A model generated the notes under the pieces. The model did no database searches, was not told where the DNA came from, and saw nothing but the letters and a program-made list of their open reading frames with translations. The position numbers and the translations under genes were made by a program. This document shows, piece after piece, positions 8,309-15,890 of a stretch of DNA of 64,000 bases (position 1 is its first letter; every line of letters begins with the position of its first letter). Source of the stretch: an uncultured Clostridia bacterium (GTDB lineage Bacteria; Bacillota; Clostridia; Oscillospirales; Acutalibacteraceae); the NCBI GenBank assembly GCA_937907605.1, contig CALCYI010000073.1:6166-70165 (forward strand). Reading direction: 5' to 3'.

Positions 8309-9232
8309 ATGAAAAAAGAAATCAAAAAGGACAACCTCATATTAGAAGACGTTGTCTATTTCGAGGAAAAGGACGGTAAATATGTGTCGACAGCGAAAGA
8401 CACATTTTACTATCAGTTTCTTATGGAACGAGCCGATGCATCCATAAACGGTCAGAACAATCTTAAGGCTGCTACGGATTTTGAAAATTATGAGAAAATC
8501 TATGTGGCTTTGTTAAATGCTGGCGTTTTAAATTATCCTGCCTTCTGTATCGACTGGACGCCCATATACGGCGGTGCGTGCTTCAGTTTTAACTTGAGCA
8601 AAGCAATGCACGATTTAAAACTTGAAGCAATCCTCGCAAATGAGCTCAAGGGTGAGATATCTTCTGATTATATTCAGACAATGTTAAATCCCGCAGACTC
8701 TTTCAGGTGTGCAATCTGTGGTGCCGTTAGCTTATCGAGGCATGTTGCTTTCATTGTTGACGGTAAAAAGACTACATATTGTCTGGCTTGCCATCCGATC
8801 AGTAAGGAGTGCCAGTATCAAATTCAGAAGGTTTACCATAAAAGCGGAACTCTCGACGCTGTTAGAGAAAGGATACGCTTAATTGATGAAGCGTGCAAGC
8901 CACGCATCGCAGAGGGCAAAACCATTAATATTCTTATTGACGAGTTTATCGAGGAAAATAGCGTAAACACCAATCCAGAAGTATCTGAAATTGAAAAGCT
9001 TTTTGAAAAAGGAGGATATGAACAGTTCCAAGTTTTTGCTTACGATGATTGCGGGCTCGCAATAATCAACAGGGAACGCGCTGTCGATATTGATGTGTTC
9101 TCTGAAATAGCGGCTTTATCTGAAGATGGCACTGAAATTCTGGCTTTGTTTAGTAAGGCTGGTGTTTGTTGGGTCGATGACGATGCGAGAAAATTTGTGC
9201 AGACAATAGAGAGGAGCATTGAAAATGGATGA
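8309..9232 (+). CDS. Hypothetical protein with four-Cys zinc site
   Basis: A 307-residue soluble protein of unknown family. Near the middle it carries CAICGAVS and, 24 residues later, CLACHP, which together make a plausible four-Cys zinc ribbon. Residues about 25-115 resemble the whole of the next protein: both contain IY..L...G+L and then F-F-N-hydrophobic-KA. The C-terminal third is acidic. A strong AAAGGAG precedes the ATG, and a promoter with an attenuator-like hairpin lies upstream. Its last 8 bases overlap the next gene. Function unknown; the zinc site suggests nucleic acid or protein binding. Confidence 0.7.
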   Translation: MKKEIKKDNLILEDVVYFEEKDGKYVSTAKDTFYYQFLMERADASINGQNNLKAATDFENYEKIYVALLNAGVLNYPAFCIDWTPIYGGACFSFNLSKAMHDLKLEAILANELKGEISSDYIQTMLNPADSFRCAICGAVSLSRHVAFIVDGKKTTYCLACHPISKECQYQIQKVYHKSGTLDAVRERIRLIDEACKPRIAEGKTINILIDEFIEENSVNTNPEVSEIEKLFEKGGYEQFQVFAYDDCGLAIINRERAVDIDVFSEIAALSEDGTEILALFSKAGVCWVDDDARKFVQTIERSIENG

Positions 9233-9548
9233 GGTTATAATGGATAGGTTTTTCCTGAAAGAACCGTTTCCTGCTGATGCTGTTGTGAACGAAGAAAATT
9301 ATTTTGTAAAAGTGTACAATGATAGAAGGCATATGGAGCATATATACCGTACCCTTCATGATGTAGGTATCCTTGTCCCTAAAAATCCCTGTGTTGTAAA
9401 GTTTAATCTTGTACACGATACGGTTTTCTTTGAATTTAACATCACAAAAGCGCTGAATGAGTATCCTATGCTCAACACGACAATGAAAAAATATCTAACG
9501 GGTGAGTCCCTGGATTTCTGGAACAGATTAGTCAGCATTAAAAGTTAA
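9225..9548 (+). CDS. Small paralogue of the preceding protein
   Basis: 107 residues, similar to the N-terminal part of the 8309-9232 product: HIYRTLHDVGILVP against KIYVALLNAGVLNYP, and FFEFNITKALNEYPML against CFSFNLSKAMHDLKLE. It lacks the four-Cys zinc region. The ATG at 9225 has GAGAGGAG upstream and overlaps the upstream stop codon by 8 bases, so translation is probably coupled. A hairpin terminator (GGCGCTG/CAGCGTC plus T-run, 9556-9580) follows. Family and function unknown; a partial tandem duplication is the simplest origin. Confidence 0.65.
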   Translation: MDEVIMDRFFLKEPFPADAVVNEENYFVKVYNDRRHMEHIYRTLHDVGILVPKNPCVVKFNLVHDTVFFEFNITKALNEYPMLNTTMKKYLTGESLDFWNRLVSIKS

Positions 9549-9555
9549 TAATGAA

Positions 9556-9580
9556 AGGCGCTGGAAACAGCGTCTTTTTG
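9556..9580 (+). terminator. Rho-independent terminator
   Basis: Stem GGCGCTG/CAGCGTC with a GAAA loop and a T-rich tail, just after the stop codon at 9548. Confidence 0.85.
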
Positions 9581-9596
9581 TTTTTTTGTCTGTTAA

Positions 9597-9845
9597 TTTG
9601 ACTAAAAAAACATATATTTCGTAAATTTAGTCAATTATGCAGTATTAATATTTCGGAGGGCAAAGTTAGTTTTGAAAAGTTTTATTGTGTGCAAAATTTA
9701 TCAGCGTTTTAACATCACTTTTTTGGAAAAAACAATAATTTTGCAGTATTAATAAATATCGGAAGAAATTAAACTTTTTTATAAAAAATATATGTAATTA
9801 TGCACATTTTTCGGAAAAAAAGAAAATTATGCAGTATTATATGGT
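9597..9845. repeat. Iteron-like repeats, candidate replication origin
   Basis: Four related copies of a motif of about 20-24 bp, consensus AATTATGCAGTATTAATATT followed by TCGG, lie at 9633-9656, 9734-9762, 9796-9814 (shorter) and 9825-9845. A perfect 9-bp inverted repeat, TTGACTAAA/TTTAGTCAA, lies at about 9597-9635. The stretch is extremely AT-rich and sits directly before a winged-helix protein and a D5-type helicase. Iterons next to an initiator are the known layout of theta-type plasmid origins; assigning origin function here is inference. Confidence 0.5.
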
Positions 9846-9916
9846 GTAAGAAATATATAAAAAAGTTTATTCCTTTACAACCAAACTCATTTTTGAAAGG
9901 AGGTGATAAATGAAGG

Positions 9917-10420
9917 ATGCACTTATTTTTGAGTATTAACGGAAAAACCGAAATACCTATAAAATCTATTAAAGAATATACTGCTTCGGAGTTGGCATTA
10001 CTGGTTATCGCGACAAAGGCTAAGAGTATTGAAAAGAGTGAGCTTTATTCATCCTTTAACCTTGGTGCTCAAACAATTAGAAAAGCAATATATTCATTAA
10101 GTAAAAAAGGTCATGTATATATGGATTGGCATACGGTTTACTTTATGCAGCAGAACACTGACACAGTTGAAGTTAGCCTAAAACCTGCAATGCTTTATTT
10201 CAAAAAAGAAATAACGGCTACAGAATTAAGAGTCCTTTACGCAATGGAACTGCTATCTCAAATGCACAAACAGCTTAATGCTAAAAACATAAGCGCTCTG
10301 CTCAACATGGACAGAAGCGAAGCGTCCAAAGCGCTAATATCTCTTAATTCAAAGGGACTGCTAACAAAACATAATAACGATAGCGCAGCGCATCATTACT
10401 ATTCCTTAGGGTCAGAATAA
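9917..10420 (+). CDS. Winged-helix protein, putative initiator/regulator
   Basis: 167 residues that read as two tandem winged-helix units: residues about 20-80 (TASELALLVIATKAKSIEKS, then ALRKAIYSLSKKGHV-like text) and about 95-160 (TATELRVLYAMELLSQ, ALLNMDRSEASKALISLNSK). Two-domain winged-helix proteins beside iterons are typical of plasmid initiators, and the iteron-like repeats end 70 bp upstream. It could instead be a transcription regulator. The start is uncertain: AAAGGAGG is best placed for an ATG at 9910 that opens only a 9-codon frame, MKDALIFEY, overlapping this gene in another frame; this gene's own ATG at 9917 is 13 bases away. Confidence 0.6.
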   Translation: MHLFLSINGKTEIPIKSIKEYTASELALLVIATKAKSIEKSELYSSFNLGAQTIRKAIYSLSKKGHVYMDWHTVYFMQQNTDTVEVSLKPAMLYFKKEITATELRVLYAMELLSQMHKQLNAKNISALLNMDRSEASKALISLNSKGLLTKHNNDSAAHHYYSLGSE

Positions 10421-10674
10421 GCCCTATATAAATGGTAATTAATCTAATAATTAATAAGTTTATTAGTTTTAATACAATAAGCTAAATGTGATTTATCACA
10501 TTTACCGTTTACGCAATTTACGCAAAAAACAATACTCTTTTATATTAACTACTAACTATAAAAGAATAATAAACTTGTGTAAATAGGTAAATATGTAAAT
10601 TGCTCATTCTAGGAATGTTGAAAACAGCCATGCTGTTTCACAAAAAAGCAAATTAAATAAAAGAGGTTAAAAAC
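10421..10674. other. AT-rich intergenic stretch with small repeats
   Basis: 254 bases without a convincing ORF between the winged-helix protein and the helicase. A perfect palindrome AAATGTGATTTATCACATTT lies at about 10484-10503, followed by TTTACGCAATTTACGCAAA. These could be an operator or further replication sites; no promoter stands out. Confidence 0.4.
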
Positions 10675-11982
10675 ATGCAAATAAATAATTATTGGGTTAA
10701 AAATCCCAACACCAATCGTCTTGAGTTTGATTATGACGTCTGCTTACAGGACATAAAGAAACATACTAATTTAACCATAATTGACGGGGTTGTCAATTTT
10801 TATGAAAACGGTGTTTACAAACGCTTTAGCAAAGCTGCGTTTGAGAGCGTTCTGTATACCTTCATACCAGATAACCCGAAACTGCGGAAGGAAATGCACG
10901 AGCAGATTTGTTCTTATTTAAGTTATGCAAAAGCTCATGACAAGCTTCCTTTTGCCGAAAGCAGCAATAGGTTCATTGCCTTCAAAAACGGCGTGCTTGA
11001 CTTAGAAACTCATGAGCTGCTGGGGTTCAGTAAGGATTATCATGTTGGCAATAAACTGCCTGTGAATTACAACCCAGACGCTGATGTTAGTTTTGTTACA
11101 AAGGCTCTGTCAACATGGGCAAACCACAATGAAAAAGCAGAGCTTCTCCTTCAGGAGATCTTAGGATCTGTTATCACAAACAACTGCAACCTGCAGAAAA
11201 GCTTTATCTTGGTGGGGAAGCCCGATAGCGGCAAATCTGCTTTTTTGGAAGCAATTCAATTGCTTGTGGGTTCAGACAATTACTCTAATCTCCAAATTTC
11301 TGATTTCAAAAAAGAAACCTATCTTGCTGAACTTTATGACAAATTAGTCAATTGTGGGGATGATATTGACAGTATCACGCTAAAAAACACGGGTCTGTTT
11401 AAAAGGCTCGTATCACACAACAAGGTCATTGCAAAACAGCTATATGACCAACCGTTTTCATTTGAGCCGAAAGCGACCTTGGTGTTTGCGGCAAATGTTT
11501 TACCAAACATTGTTGATAAAGGCGGTGACATTCGTAAACGTTTGGTGGTGGTATCTTTTGAAAACAGTTTACAAAACAAAAGCAGCGATCGCGTTAACAA
11601 CTTTATGGCGCAAATGAATACACAAGAAAACCTTGAAGCACTTGCTCTTATGGCAGTCTCAGGCTTACAACGGCTCCGTAATAACGGTTATCAATACACC
11701 GCGGTTGATTATGCCGAAGAACTTCTTTCAGAGGAAGACGAAGATCCTACGCTGTTTTACTTAAGAAACATTGTAACGGAGTCGGACCTGATAAATAAAC
11801 CAGTGGCTGATGCTTACAAAGCATATCTGGATTGGGCAAAAAAAGAAGCAGAAGTACCTGTCGCCTCAAGAACATTCGGCTCATATGTGAAGCGTGAATA
11901 TGGGCTGATAAGTCAAACTAAGAGTTATTGTAAAAGCTCTACGAGAAAGCCAGTTCCGACTAGAATTTATCAAAAACGATAA
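10675..11982 (+). CDS. D5/P4-type helicase (primase C-terminal family)
   Basis: A 435-residue SF3-type helicase of the phage/plasmid P4-alpha or D5 family, which unwinds DNA at origins of phages, plasmids and integrated elements. Residues about 55-160 look like the D5-N region. Walker A is VGKPDSGKSAFLE (about 180-192), with a Walker-B-like NCGDDIDS (about 223-230) and the sensor region LVFAANVLPNIVD (about 265-277), which fits motif C. A winged-helix-like C-terminus follows. There is no primase (TOPRIM or AEP) domain at the N-terminus, so priming must come from elsewhere. With the iterons and the winged-helix protein it forms a replication module. Confidence 0.85.
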   Translation: MQINNYWVKNPNTNRLEFDYDVCLQDIKKHTNLTIIDGVVNFYENGVYKRFSKAAFESVLYTFIPDNPKLRKEMHEQICSYLSYAKAHDKLPFAESSNRFIAFKNGVLDLETHELLGFSKDYHVGNKLPVNYNPDADVSFVTKALSTWANHNEKAELLLQEILGSVITNNCNLQKSFILVGKPDSGKSAFLEAIQLLVGSDNYSNLQISDFKKETYLAELYDKLVNCGDDIDSITLKNTGLFKRLVSHNKVIAKQLYDQPFSFEPKATLVFAANVLPNIVDKGGDIRKRLVVVSFENSLQNKSSDRVNNFMAQMNTQENLEALALMAVSGLQRLRNNGYQYTAVDYAEELLSEEDEDPTLFYLRNIVTESDLINKPVADAYKAYLDWAKKEAEVPVASRTFGSYVKREYGLISQTKSYCKSSTRKPVPTRIYQKR

Positions 11983-12057
11983 AAATATACAATTGAAAGG
12001 GGAATTTCTTAATTTTAAAATGCTGAATTTACAGGAACTTACCAGCATAAAAAAATA

Positions 12058-12145
12058 AGTTTCTACTTTTAATAAATCATTAAAGTAGAAATGAACTCTG
12101 ATGAGGAGGAAAAAATCACAGTTCTTTTCTCAGAAAGGAAAAGAA
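12058..12145 (+). other. Structured leader before the excisionase-like gene
   Basis: A perfect 10-bp inverted repeat, TTTCTACTTT/AAAGTAGAAA, at about 12060-12091 is followed by a second pairing, GAACT...AGTTC. No T-run follows. It may regulate the int/xis pair that starts at 12150. Confidence 0.35.
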
Positions 12146-12149
12146 AAAC

Positions 12150-12425
12150 ATGATTGCTAATGCAAACAATGATTTAAAGCAAAAAATAAAGGATGATTTA
12201 CTTCGTTATAACGAAGGAAGAGGCATAATGACAATTAAAGAAGTTGCAGATTATTATAAAATGAAACCAGAAAGGGTTTCAAAAGCGCTCGAACCATACC
12301 CGTATTATGAAGGTCGAGCTCATAGATATTATGTTTTTGATATTGCTGAAGCAATGTGCTCAGAGCTTAGTACGAAAAATAATAAAAACCAATATTTAGA
12401 TACCGAGTTAAGAAAGGCAGTATAA
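12150..12425 (+). CDS. Small HTH protein, excisionase-like
   Basis: 91 residues with a helix-turn-helix of the excisionase/MerR type at about residues 25-60: MTIKEVADYYKMKPERVSKA followed by a Tyr-rich wing. It lies 2 bases before the integrase gene in the same direction, the usual position of xis. Excisionases direct the integrase toward excision. The ATG at 12150 has AAAGGAAAAG upstream. The call rests on position and the HTH pattern. Confidence 0.6.
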   Translation: MIANANNDLKQKIKDDLLRYNEGRGIMTIKEVADYYKMKPERVSKALEPYPYYEGRAHRYYVFDIAEAMCSELSTKNNKNQYLDTELRKAV

Positions 12426-12427
12426 TT

Positions 12428-13663
12428 ATGGCAAGATATAACGAATTTGAGTTTTTAAAGAGAGAATTGCAAGATCGCATCAGTTCAGGAGCAATTAAAC
12501 ATAATGAAAAAGGCATCTATAAAGTCGGATACACATTTTCTGACTGTAAAGACCGAATTTTTGCCAGGGGAAATGATGCGGACTCTTTAGCCCAAAATTT
12601 ACTAAAAAACAAAAACAATAGAGTAGCAGCAAAGCAAAAAGAAGAAATACTTGACAGACGATTTGATAAAATAGCAATCGACTGGTATGAAACAGAGATT
12701 AAAGGCCGCGGTTTAGGAAAAAACAACATTAAAAATTATAAATCTTTATTAAACAAACACATAATTAGTCAATTCGGATTTAGAGACGCATCTGAGATCA
12801 TGCATTCCGAATTACAACAATATTTAAACAGTTTAGGTAAACAGTACGGTCAGGATCATGTTAGAAAAGTAAAAAATTGTTTACATAATATTTTTTTATA
12901 TGCTCAATCAAATGAACTGATCGACAGAATTCCTTCTTTTAACCTAAAAATGCCAAATTGTCAGAAATTTGAGCAAAACAAAAAAGATCCCGTAACCATT
13001 GTTGATGGACTTCCACTTGCTCTAAAAATTTCCAGTACTGATATTCAAATGAAAACAATTCTTATGATTTTCTTTGTATATGGAATTAGGACTGTAGAAT
13101 TAGTTAGCTTAAAATGGAACAATATCAATTTTATGGAAAAATATATTCACATCACTCATAGTAAGTATACTGACGCAATCACGACAAAGGATAAGAACTC
13201 GGTAACTAGATATCTTCCTCTTTGTGACACAGTTGCGAATGCTTTGAAAGAATTGAAGGAAAGCAATATGCCCTTAAATAATGATGATGAATATATATTC
13301 AGAACCAGAAAAAGCAATAAACCTATTACTACAAAAGCTTTAGATAATTATTTTGTAACTTTAATGCGGAATATGGATATATATAACGGCGCAACACTTT
13401 ATAATAACAAGATTATAGAGTCAACAAACATTAGAGCGTTTACTCCTTATGCTTTCAGAAAGAGAGTAACTACAAAATTAGACTCTATGAATTTCAATGA
13501 TGCTATTACGCAACAGTTTATTGGCCATAAGCCAAAGAGTGTAAAAGATAAGCATTATTCTTGTATGACTTTTGAAAAAGACCTTAGACCACAATATAAA
13601 AGATATATGAAACGAGCGGAAGAAGATTTATTGTCTGCAATAAAAACAAGTGAATATCTATAA
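12428..13663 (+). CDS. int: Tyrosine integrase of the tRNA-Tyr element
   Basis: A 411-residue phage/ICE-type integrase. An arm-binding N-terminal domain (residues about 1-70, with GIYKVGYTFSDCKDRIFARG) and a core-binding SAM-like domain (about 80-170) precede the catalytic domain. Catalytic residues: Arg in VYGIRTVELVSLKW, the Arg box in AFTPYAFRKRVTTKL (Tyr in place of the usual first His), FIGHKPKS, and Tyr in DKHYSCM. It lies 1.5 kb from the tRNA-Tyr fragment, points toward it, and follows an excisionase-like gene, so it is the best candidate for the enzyme that inserted the element. A terminator follows at 13687. Confidence 0.9.
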   Translation: MARYNEFEFLKRELQDRISSGAIKHNEKGIYKVGYTFSDCKDRIFARGNDADSLAQNLLKNKNNRVAAKQKEEILDRRFDKIAIDWYETEIKGRGLGKNNIKNYKSLLNKHIISQFGFRDASEIMHSELQQYLNSLGKQYGQDHVRKVKNCLHNIFLYAQSNELIDRIPSFNLKMPNCQKFEQNKKDPVTIVDGLPLALKISSTDIQMKTILMIFFVYGIRTVELVSLKWNNINFMEKYIHITHSKYTDAITTKDKNSVTRYLPLCDTVANALKELKESNMPLNNDDEYIFRTRKSNKPITTKALDNYFVTLMRNMDIYNGATLYNNKIIESTNIRAFTPYAFRKRVTTKLDSMNFNDAITQQFIGHKPKSVKDKHYSCMTFEKDLRPQYKRYMKRAEEDLLSAIKTSEYL

Positions 13664-13686
13664 ACGAATAATCAATAATATTTCAG

Positions 13687-13723
13687 AAACATCCAACCTC
13701 CTGTGAGTTTGGATGTTTCTTTT
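13687..13723 (+). terminator. Rho-independent terminator after int
   Basis: Stem AAACATCCAA/TTGGATGTTT with a short loop and a CTTTT tail, 24 bases after the integrase stop codon. Confidence 0.8.
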
Positions 13724-13733
13724 AGAAAAAGCC

Positions 13734-13789
13734 TTGACATTATACCACCACAGACGTATAATAATGGTGTAGTACTTCCACAGACGTAT
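13734..13789 (+). promoter_or_regulatory. Promoter with two operator repeats
   Basis: A consensus promoter (TTGACA at 13734, 17-base spacer, TATAAT at 13757) overlaps two identical 12-bp repeats, CCACAGACGTAT, at 13748 and 13778, exactly 30 bp (about three helical turns) apart. The first covers the -10 box and the second the start of the transcript. They are the likely operator for the XRE protein encoded by the second gene. Confidence 0.75.
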
Positions 13790-13808
13790 TGTGATAAGGA
13801 GGATTATA

Positions 13809-14486
13809 ATGAGTAAACTAATATTATATCATGGTTCACCCGAAATCATAGATAAGCCTCTATTTGAAAAGGGCAAAGAATATAATGACTACGGCAAAGG
13901 TTTTTACTGCACAGAACACATTGAACTCGCCAAGGAATGGGCGTGTACAGAGGGAATTGATGGTTATGCTAATCGCTACGAAATCAAAACCGACGGATTG
14001 AAAATCTTAAATCTATCATCTGATGAGTTCACTGTTTTAAACTGGCTTGCAATACTTTTACTTCACAGAAAGCCAAAGTTGAACACCCCTGTTTCTGTAC
14101 AGGGTAGAAAATACCTAATCGAAAACTTTGTTCCTGATTTTGAAAGCAGTGATTTGATTATCGGATATCGAGCAGATGACTCATATTTTTCTTTTGCCCG
14201 CTCATTTGTAAACAATGAAATATCACTTCGCCAGCTTTCTTATGCAATGAAACTTGGAAAACTCGGTGAACAAATAGTACTGAAATCAAAAACTGCATTT
14301 GACAGAATTAAGTTTCTTGACTATACGGTTGCTGACAACGCCGTTTATTATGCAAAAAGGAAAGCCAGGGACGAGGAAGCAAAGGAAGCATACAGAAAAG
14401 AACTTGAGTCCGACGATATTAACGGAATATATATGAGGGATATTCTAAGAGAGGAAATGAAGCCTGATGACATACGCTTACGATGA
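13809..14486 (+). CDS. DUF3990 family, ADP-ribosyltransferase-like toxin
   Basis: 225 residues. The N-terminus LILYHGSPEIIDKPLFEKGK, then YNDYGKGFYCTEHIELAKEW, is the DUF3990 signature; this family has an ADP-ribosyltransferase-like fold, where H-G and the following F-Y-C-T segment line the NAD site. Such proteins often pair with a small partner gene in clostridial mobile elements. The ATG at 13809 was chosen because AAGGAGG lies six bases upstream. It overlaps the next gene, an XRE protein, by 20 bases. A toxin role, modifying a cellular target with ADP-ribose, is inference from fold and pairing. Confidence 0.75.
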   Translation: MSKLILYHGSPEIIDKPLFEKGKEYNDYGKGFYCTEHIELAKEWACTEGIDGYANRYEIKTDGLKILNLSSDEFTVLNWLAILLLHRKPKLNTPVSVQGRKYLIENFVPDFESSDLIIGYRADDSYFSFARSFVNNEISLRQLSYAMKLGKLGEQIVLKSKTAFDRIKFLDYTVADNAVYYAKRKARDEEAKEAYRKELESDDINGIYMRDILREEMKPDDIRLR

Positions 14487-15102
14487 AGAATACCTTAACG
14501 ATGCAATGAAAAATCTTGGCGAAGCATTTGATTATGCAGTTAACGCCTGCAACATTGATATTACCGCTTTTGCAGACTTATTTATTTCAAGCGGAATTGC
14601 GGATTATTTTGGTAACGGTCACCCAAAATATGTTTCGGGCTTGTCAGGCACAGAGCTTGTTATGGAAGTAGCGGAAAAGGTCAAGCTTCACATAGACTTT
14701 GCTGAGCCTCGCCCTGATTACGACTATTCAATTGAATACTGGTGCGGCTGGATACTTGCCTATTATCAGTGGAAATCAAATAAAAGATTTCGTGACATAT
14801 TATCAAAACTTTCAATAGAAGAAATTCGCAAGTTATACCACCCACTCCACGAAGCGTCTGAGGAAAAATTCGTTGACATTGCTGATGAAATAATCCGAAA
14901 CAAAACTTTTGGAACAAGGCTTCAAAAGCAAAGAAAACTCTGCGGATATTCGCAAAAGGAGCTTTCACAAAAAGCAGGAGTTAACCTCCGAACCTTACAG
15001 CAATATGAGGTGGGTACAAAGGAATTAAATAAGGCATCTATATCATCCGTTATGTCGTTGGCAAGCGCTTTGGGCTGTAAGGTTGAAGATATTTTAGATT
15101 AA
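14467..15102 (+). CDS. Partner protein with XRE-type HTH, putative antitoxin
   Basis: 211 residues. The N-terminal two thirds (YLNDAMKNLGEAFDYAVNAC, then ISSGIADYFGNGHP) resembles the small partner proteins found with DUF3990. The C-terminus is a clear XRE helix-turn-helix (residues about 150-211: GTRLQKQRKLCGYSQKELSQ, NLRTLQQYEVG, ALGCKVEDIL). It overlaps the DUF3990 gene by 20 bases, so both are made from one message. A DNA-binding antitoxin that represses its own operon at the two repeats upstream is the simplest reading, but this is not shown by the sequence alone. Confidence 0.75.
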   Translation: MTYAYDEEYLNDAMKNLGEAFDYAVNACNIDITAFADLFISSGIADYFGNGHPKYVSGLSGTELVMEVAEKVKLHIDFAEPRPDYDYSIEYWCGWILAYYQWKSNKRFRDILSKLSIEEIRKLYHPLHEASEEKFVDIADEIIRNKTFGTRLQKQRKLCGYSQKELSQKAGVNLRTLQQYEVGTKELNKASISSVMSLASALGCKVEDILD

Positions 15103-15183
15103 TGTTTTGTGGCAAAAGTGTGGCACTGTTGGCGTGAAATCTCTGAAACCAAGCTATATCAACGAATTCAAGGTGTGTTGTAT

Positions 15184-15240
15184 CAGACTGTAAATCTGAC
15201 GTCAACGACTTCGGTGGTTCGAATCCACCTCTGCCCACCA
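15184..15240 (+). other. tRNA-Tyr 3' fragment, attachment-site scar
   Basis: This matches the 3' part of tRNA-Tyr(GTA): the anticodon stem-loop around CAGACTGTAAATCTG, the long class II variable arm, the T-arm GGTGGTTCGAATCCACC, and the acceptor strand TCTGCCC followed by ACCA. No GGGCAGA 5' half or D-arm lies upstream, so it cannot fold as a full tRNA. It marks the right end of an element that entered the tRNA 3' end. An antisense ORF over it (GGFEPPKSLTSDLQS) is the familiar artefact of tRNA sequence. Confidence 0.88.
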
Positions 15241-15243
15241 AAA

Positions 15244-15279
15244 ACAGCCTTTACGATATACATCGTGAAGGCTGTTGCT
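15244..15279 (+). terminator. Hairpin terminator after tRNA fragment
   Basis: Stem ACAGCCTTTACGAT pairs with ATCGTGAAGGCTGT over an ATAC loop, then TGCTTTT. It was probably the original terminator of the tRNA-Tyr transcript. The rest, up to 15423, holds another imperfect hairpin (15368-15417) and no gene. Confidence 0.75.
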
Positions 15280-15423
15280 TTTATGCCGCTTTTTGGCTCT
15301 ATTGCTCGCTTTGCGGGCTTTTTTTATTTTTTAAAATTTCGTTTTCAGGCCTTTTGCGGCCTTCTCAAATGCCTTTCCAGACGCCAAAATTGTCGGAAAA
15401 TTGTCGGAAGGCATTTTTGAGCA

Positions 15424-15852
15424 TTACAGATAATCATAGCGATTTATAACAAAATCAACCACATAATCCTTTCTCACGTCGATATCAATGCTGTCTGCGA
15501 TTTGCTGTACCGTCTCCCTATCGAGAGCTGGCTTTTCAAAAACAATATCGTTTTCTTTTAAAAAATCCTGCCAAAGTGTAATCAGGATATCCATATCCCG
15601 TACGGTCGTACAGGTGTAACCTCTTGAAATCAAGGCAATGTTGTTGTCATAGTTTGGTGCGAGCTTAACAATTTCTCCAGTTGCTGCGTCACGAAGTACA
15701 CCGTAGTTGTTAGTGTGCCTATCCATATTGAAGCACAGCGTATCCATAAATAACAGCTTTACAAAATTGCCATTGGTTATTTGGTTATTTGACCACTCTG
15801 TCCAAACTTCTGGACACAGAACGCCTGTTCTATTTACTTTAATGTTACACAA
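15424..15852 (-). pseudogene. Truncated HipA-like kinase, C-terminal part
   Basis: About 142 codons that match the C-terminal HipA kinase domain: NMDRHTNNYGVLRD holds the catalytic Asp and Asn, and KLAPNYDNNIAL the metal-binding Asp. HipA proteins are usually about 400 residues with an ATP-binding N-lobe, which is absent here. The frame has no ATG start (only a TTG without a ribosome binding site) and closes with a stop codon a dozen codons upstream. No HipB antitoxin is beside it. It is best read as a broken remnant. Confidence 0.75.
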
Positions 15853-15890
15853 TGATACGATGGGGGCAGAAAGGCACGGAGGTGTTAGTT

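Larger units (their letters stand above)
1..15240. mobile_element. Integrative element in tRNA-Tyr (right part)
   Basis: The right boundary is seen directly: a tRNA-Tyr 3' fragment without its 5' half at 15184-15240. Inside lie two tyrosine recombinases, a winged-helix protein plus D5-type helicase beside iteron-like repeats, a type I modification locus and a toxin-antitoxin-like pair. Base composition is visibly more AT-rich than the metabolic genes after 16.9 kb. The left end and the intact tRNA-Tyr gene are not in the window, so the total size and the claim that all genes from position 1 belong to one element are inference. No conjugation genes are visible here; they could lie to the left. 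Confidence 0.6.

Noticed and set aside
15184..15240. Functional tRNA-Tyr gene
   Set aside because: The 5' acceptor strand and D-arm are missing, so the fragment cannot fold as a tRNA.
15050..15241. Minus-strand ORF containing GGFEPPKSLTSDLQS
   Set aside because: This is the well-known artefact of reading a tRNA 3' half on the opposite strand; it overlaps the tRNA-Tyr fragment.
15424..15852. Working HipA toxin
   Set aside because: The N-lobe with the ATP-binding loop and any ATG start are missing, and no HipB partner is present.
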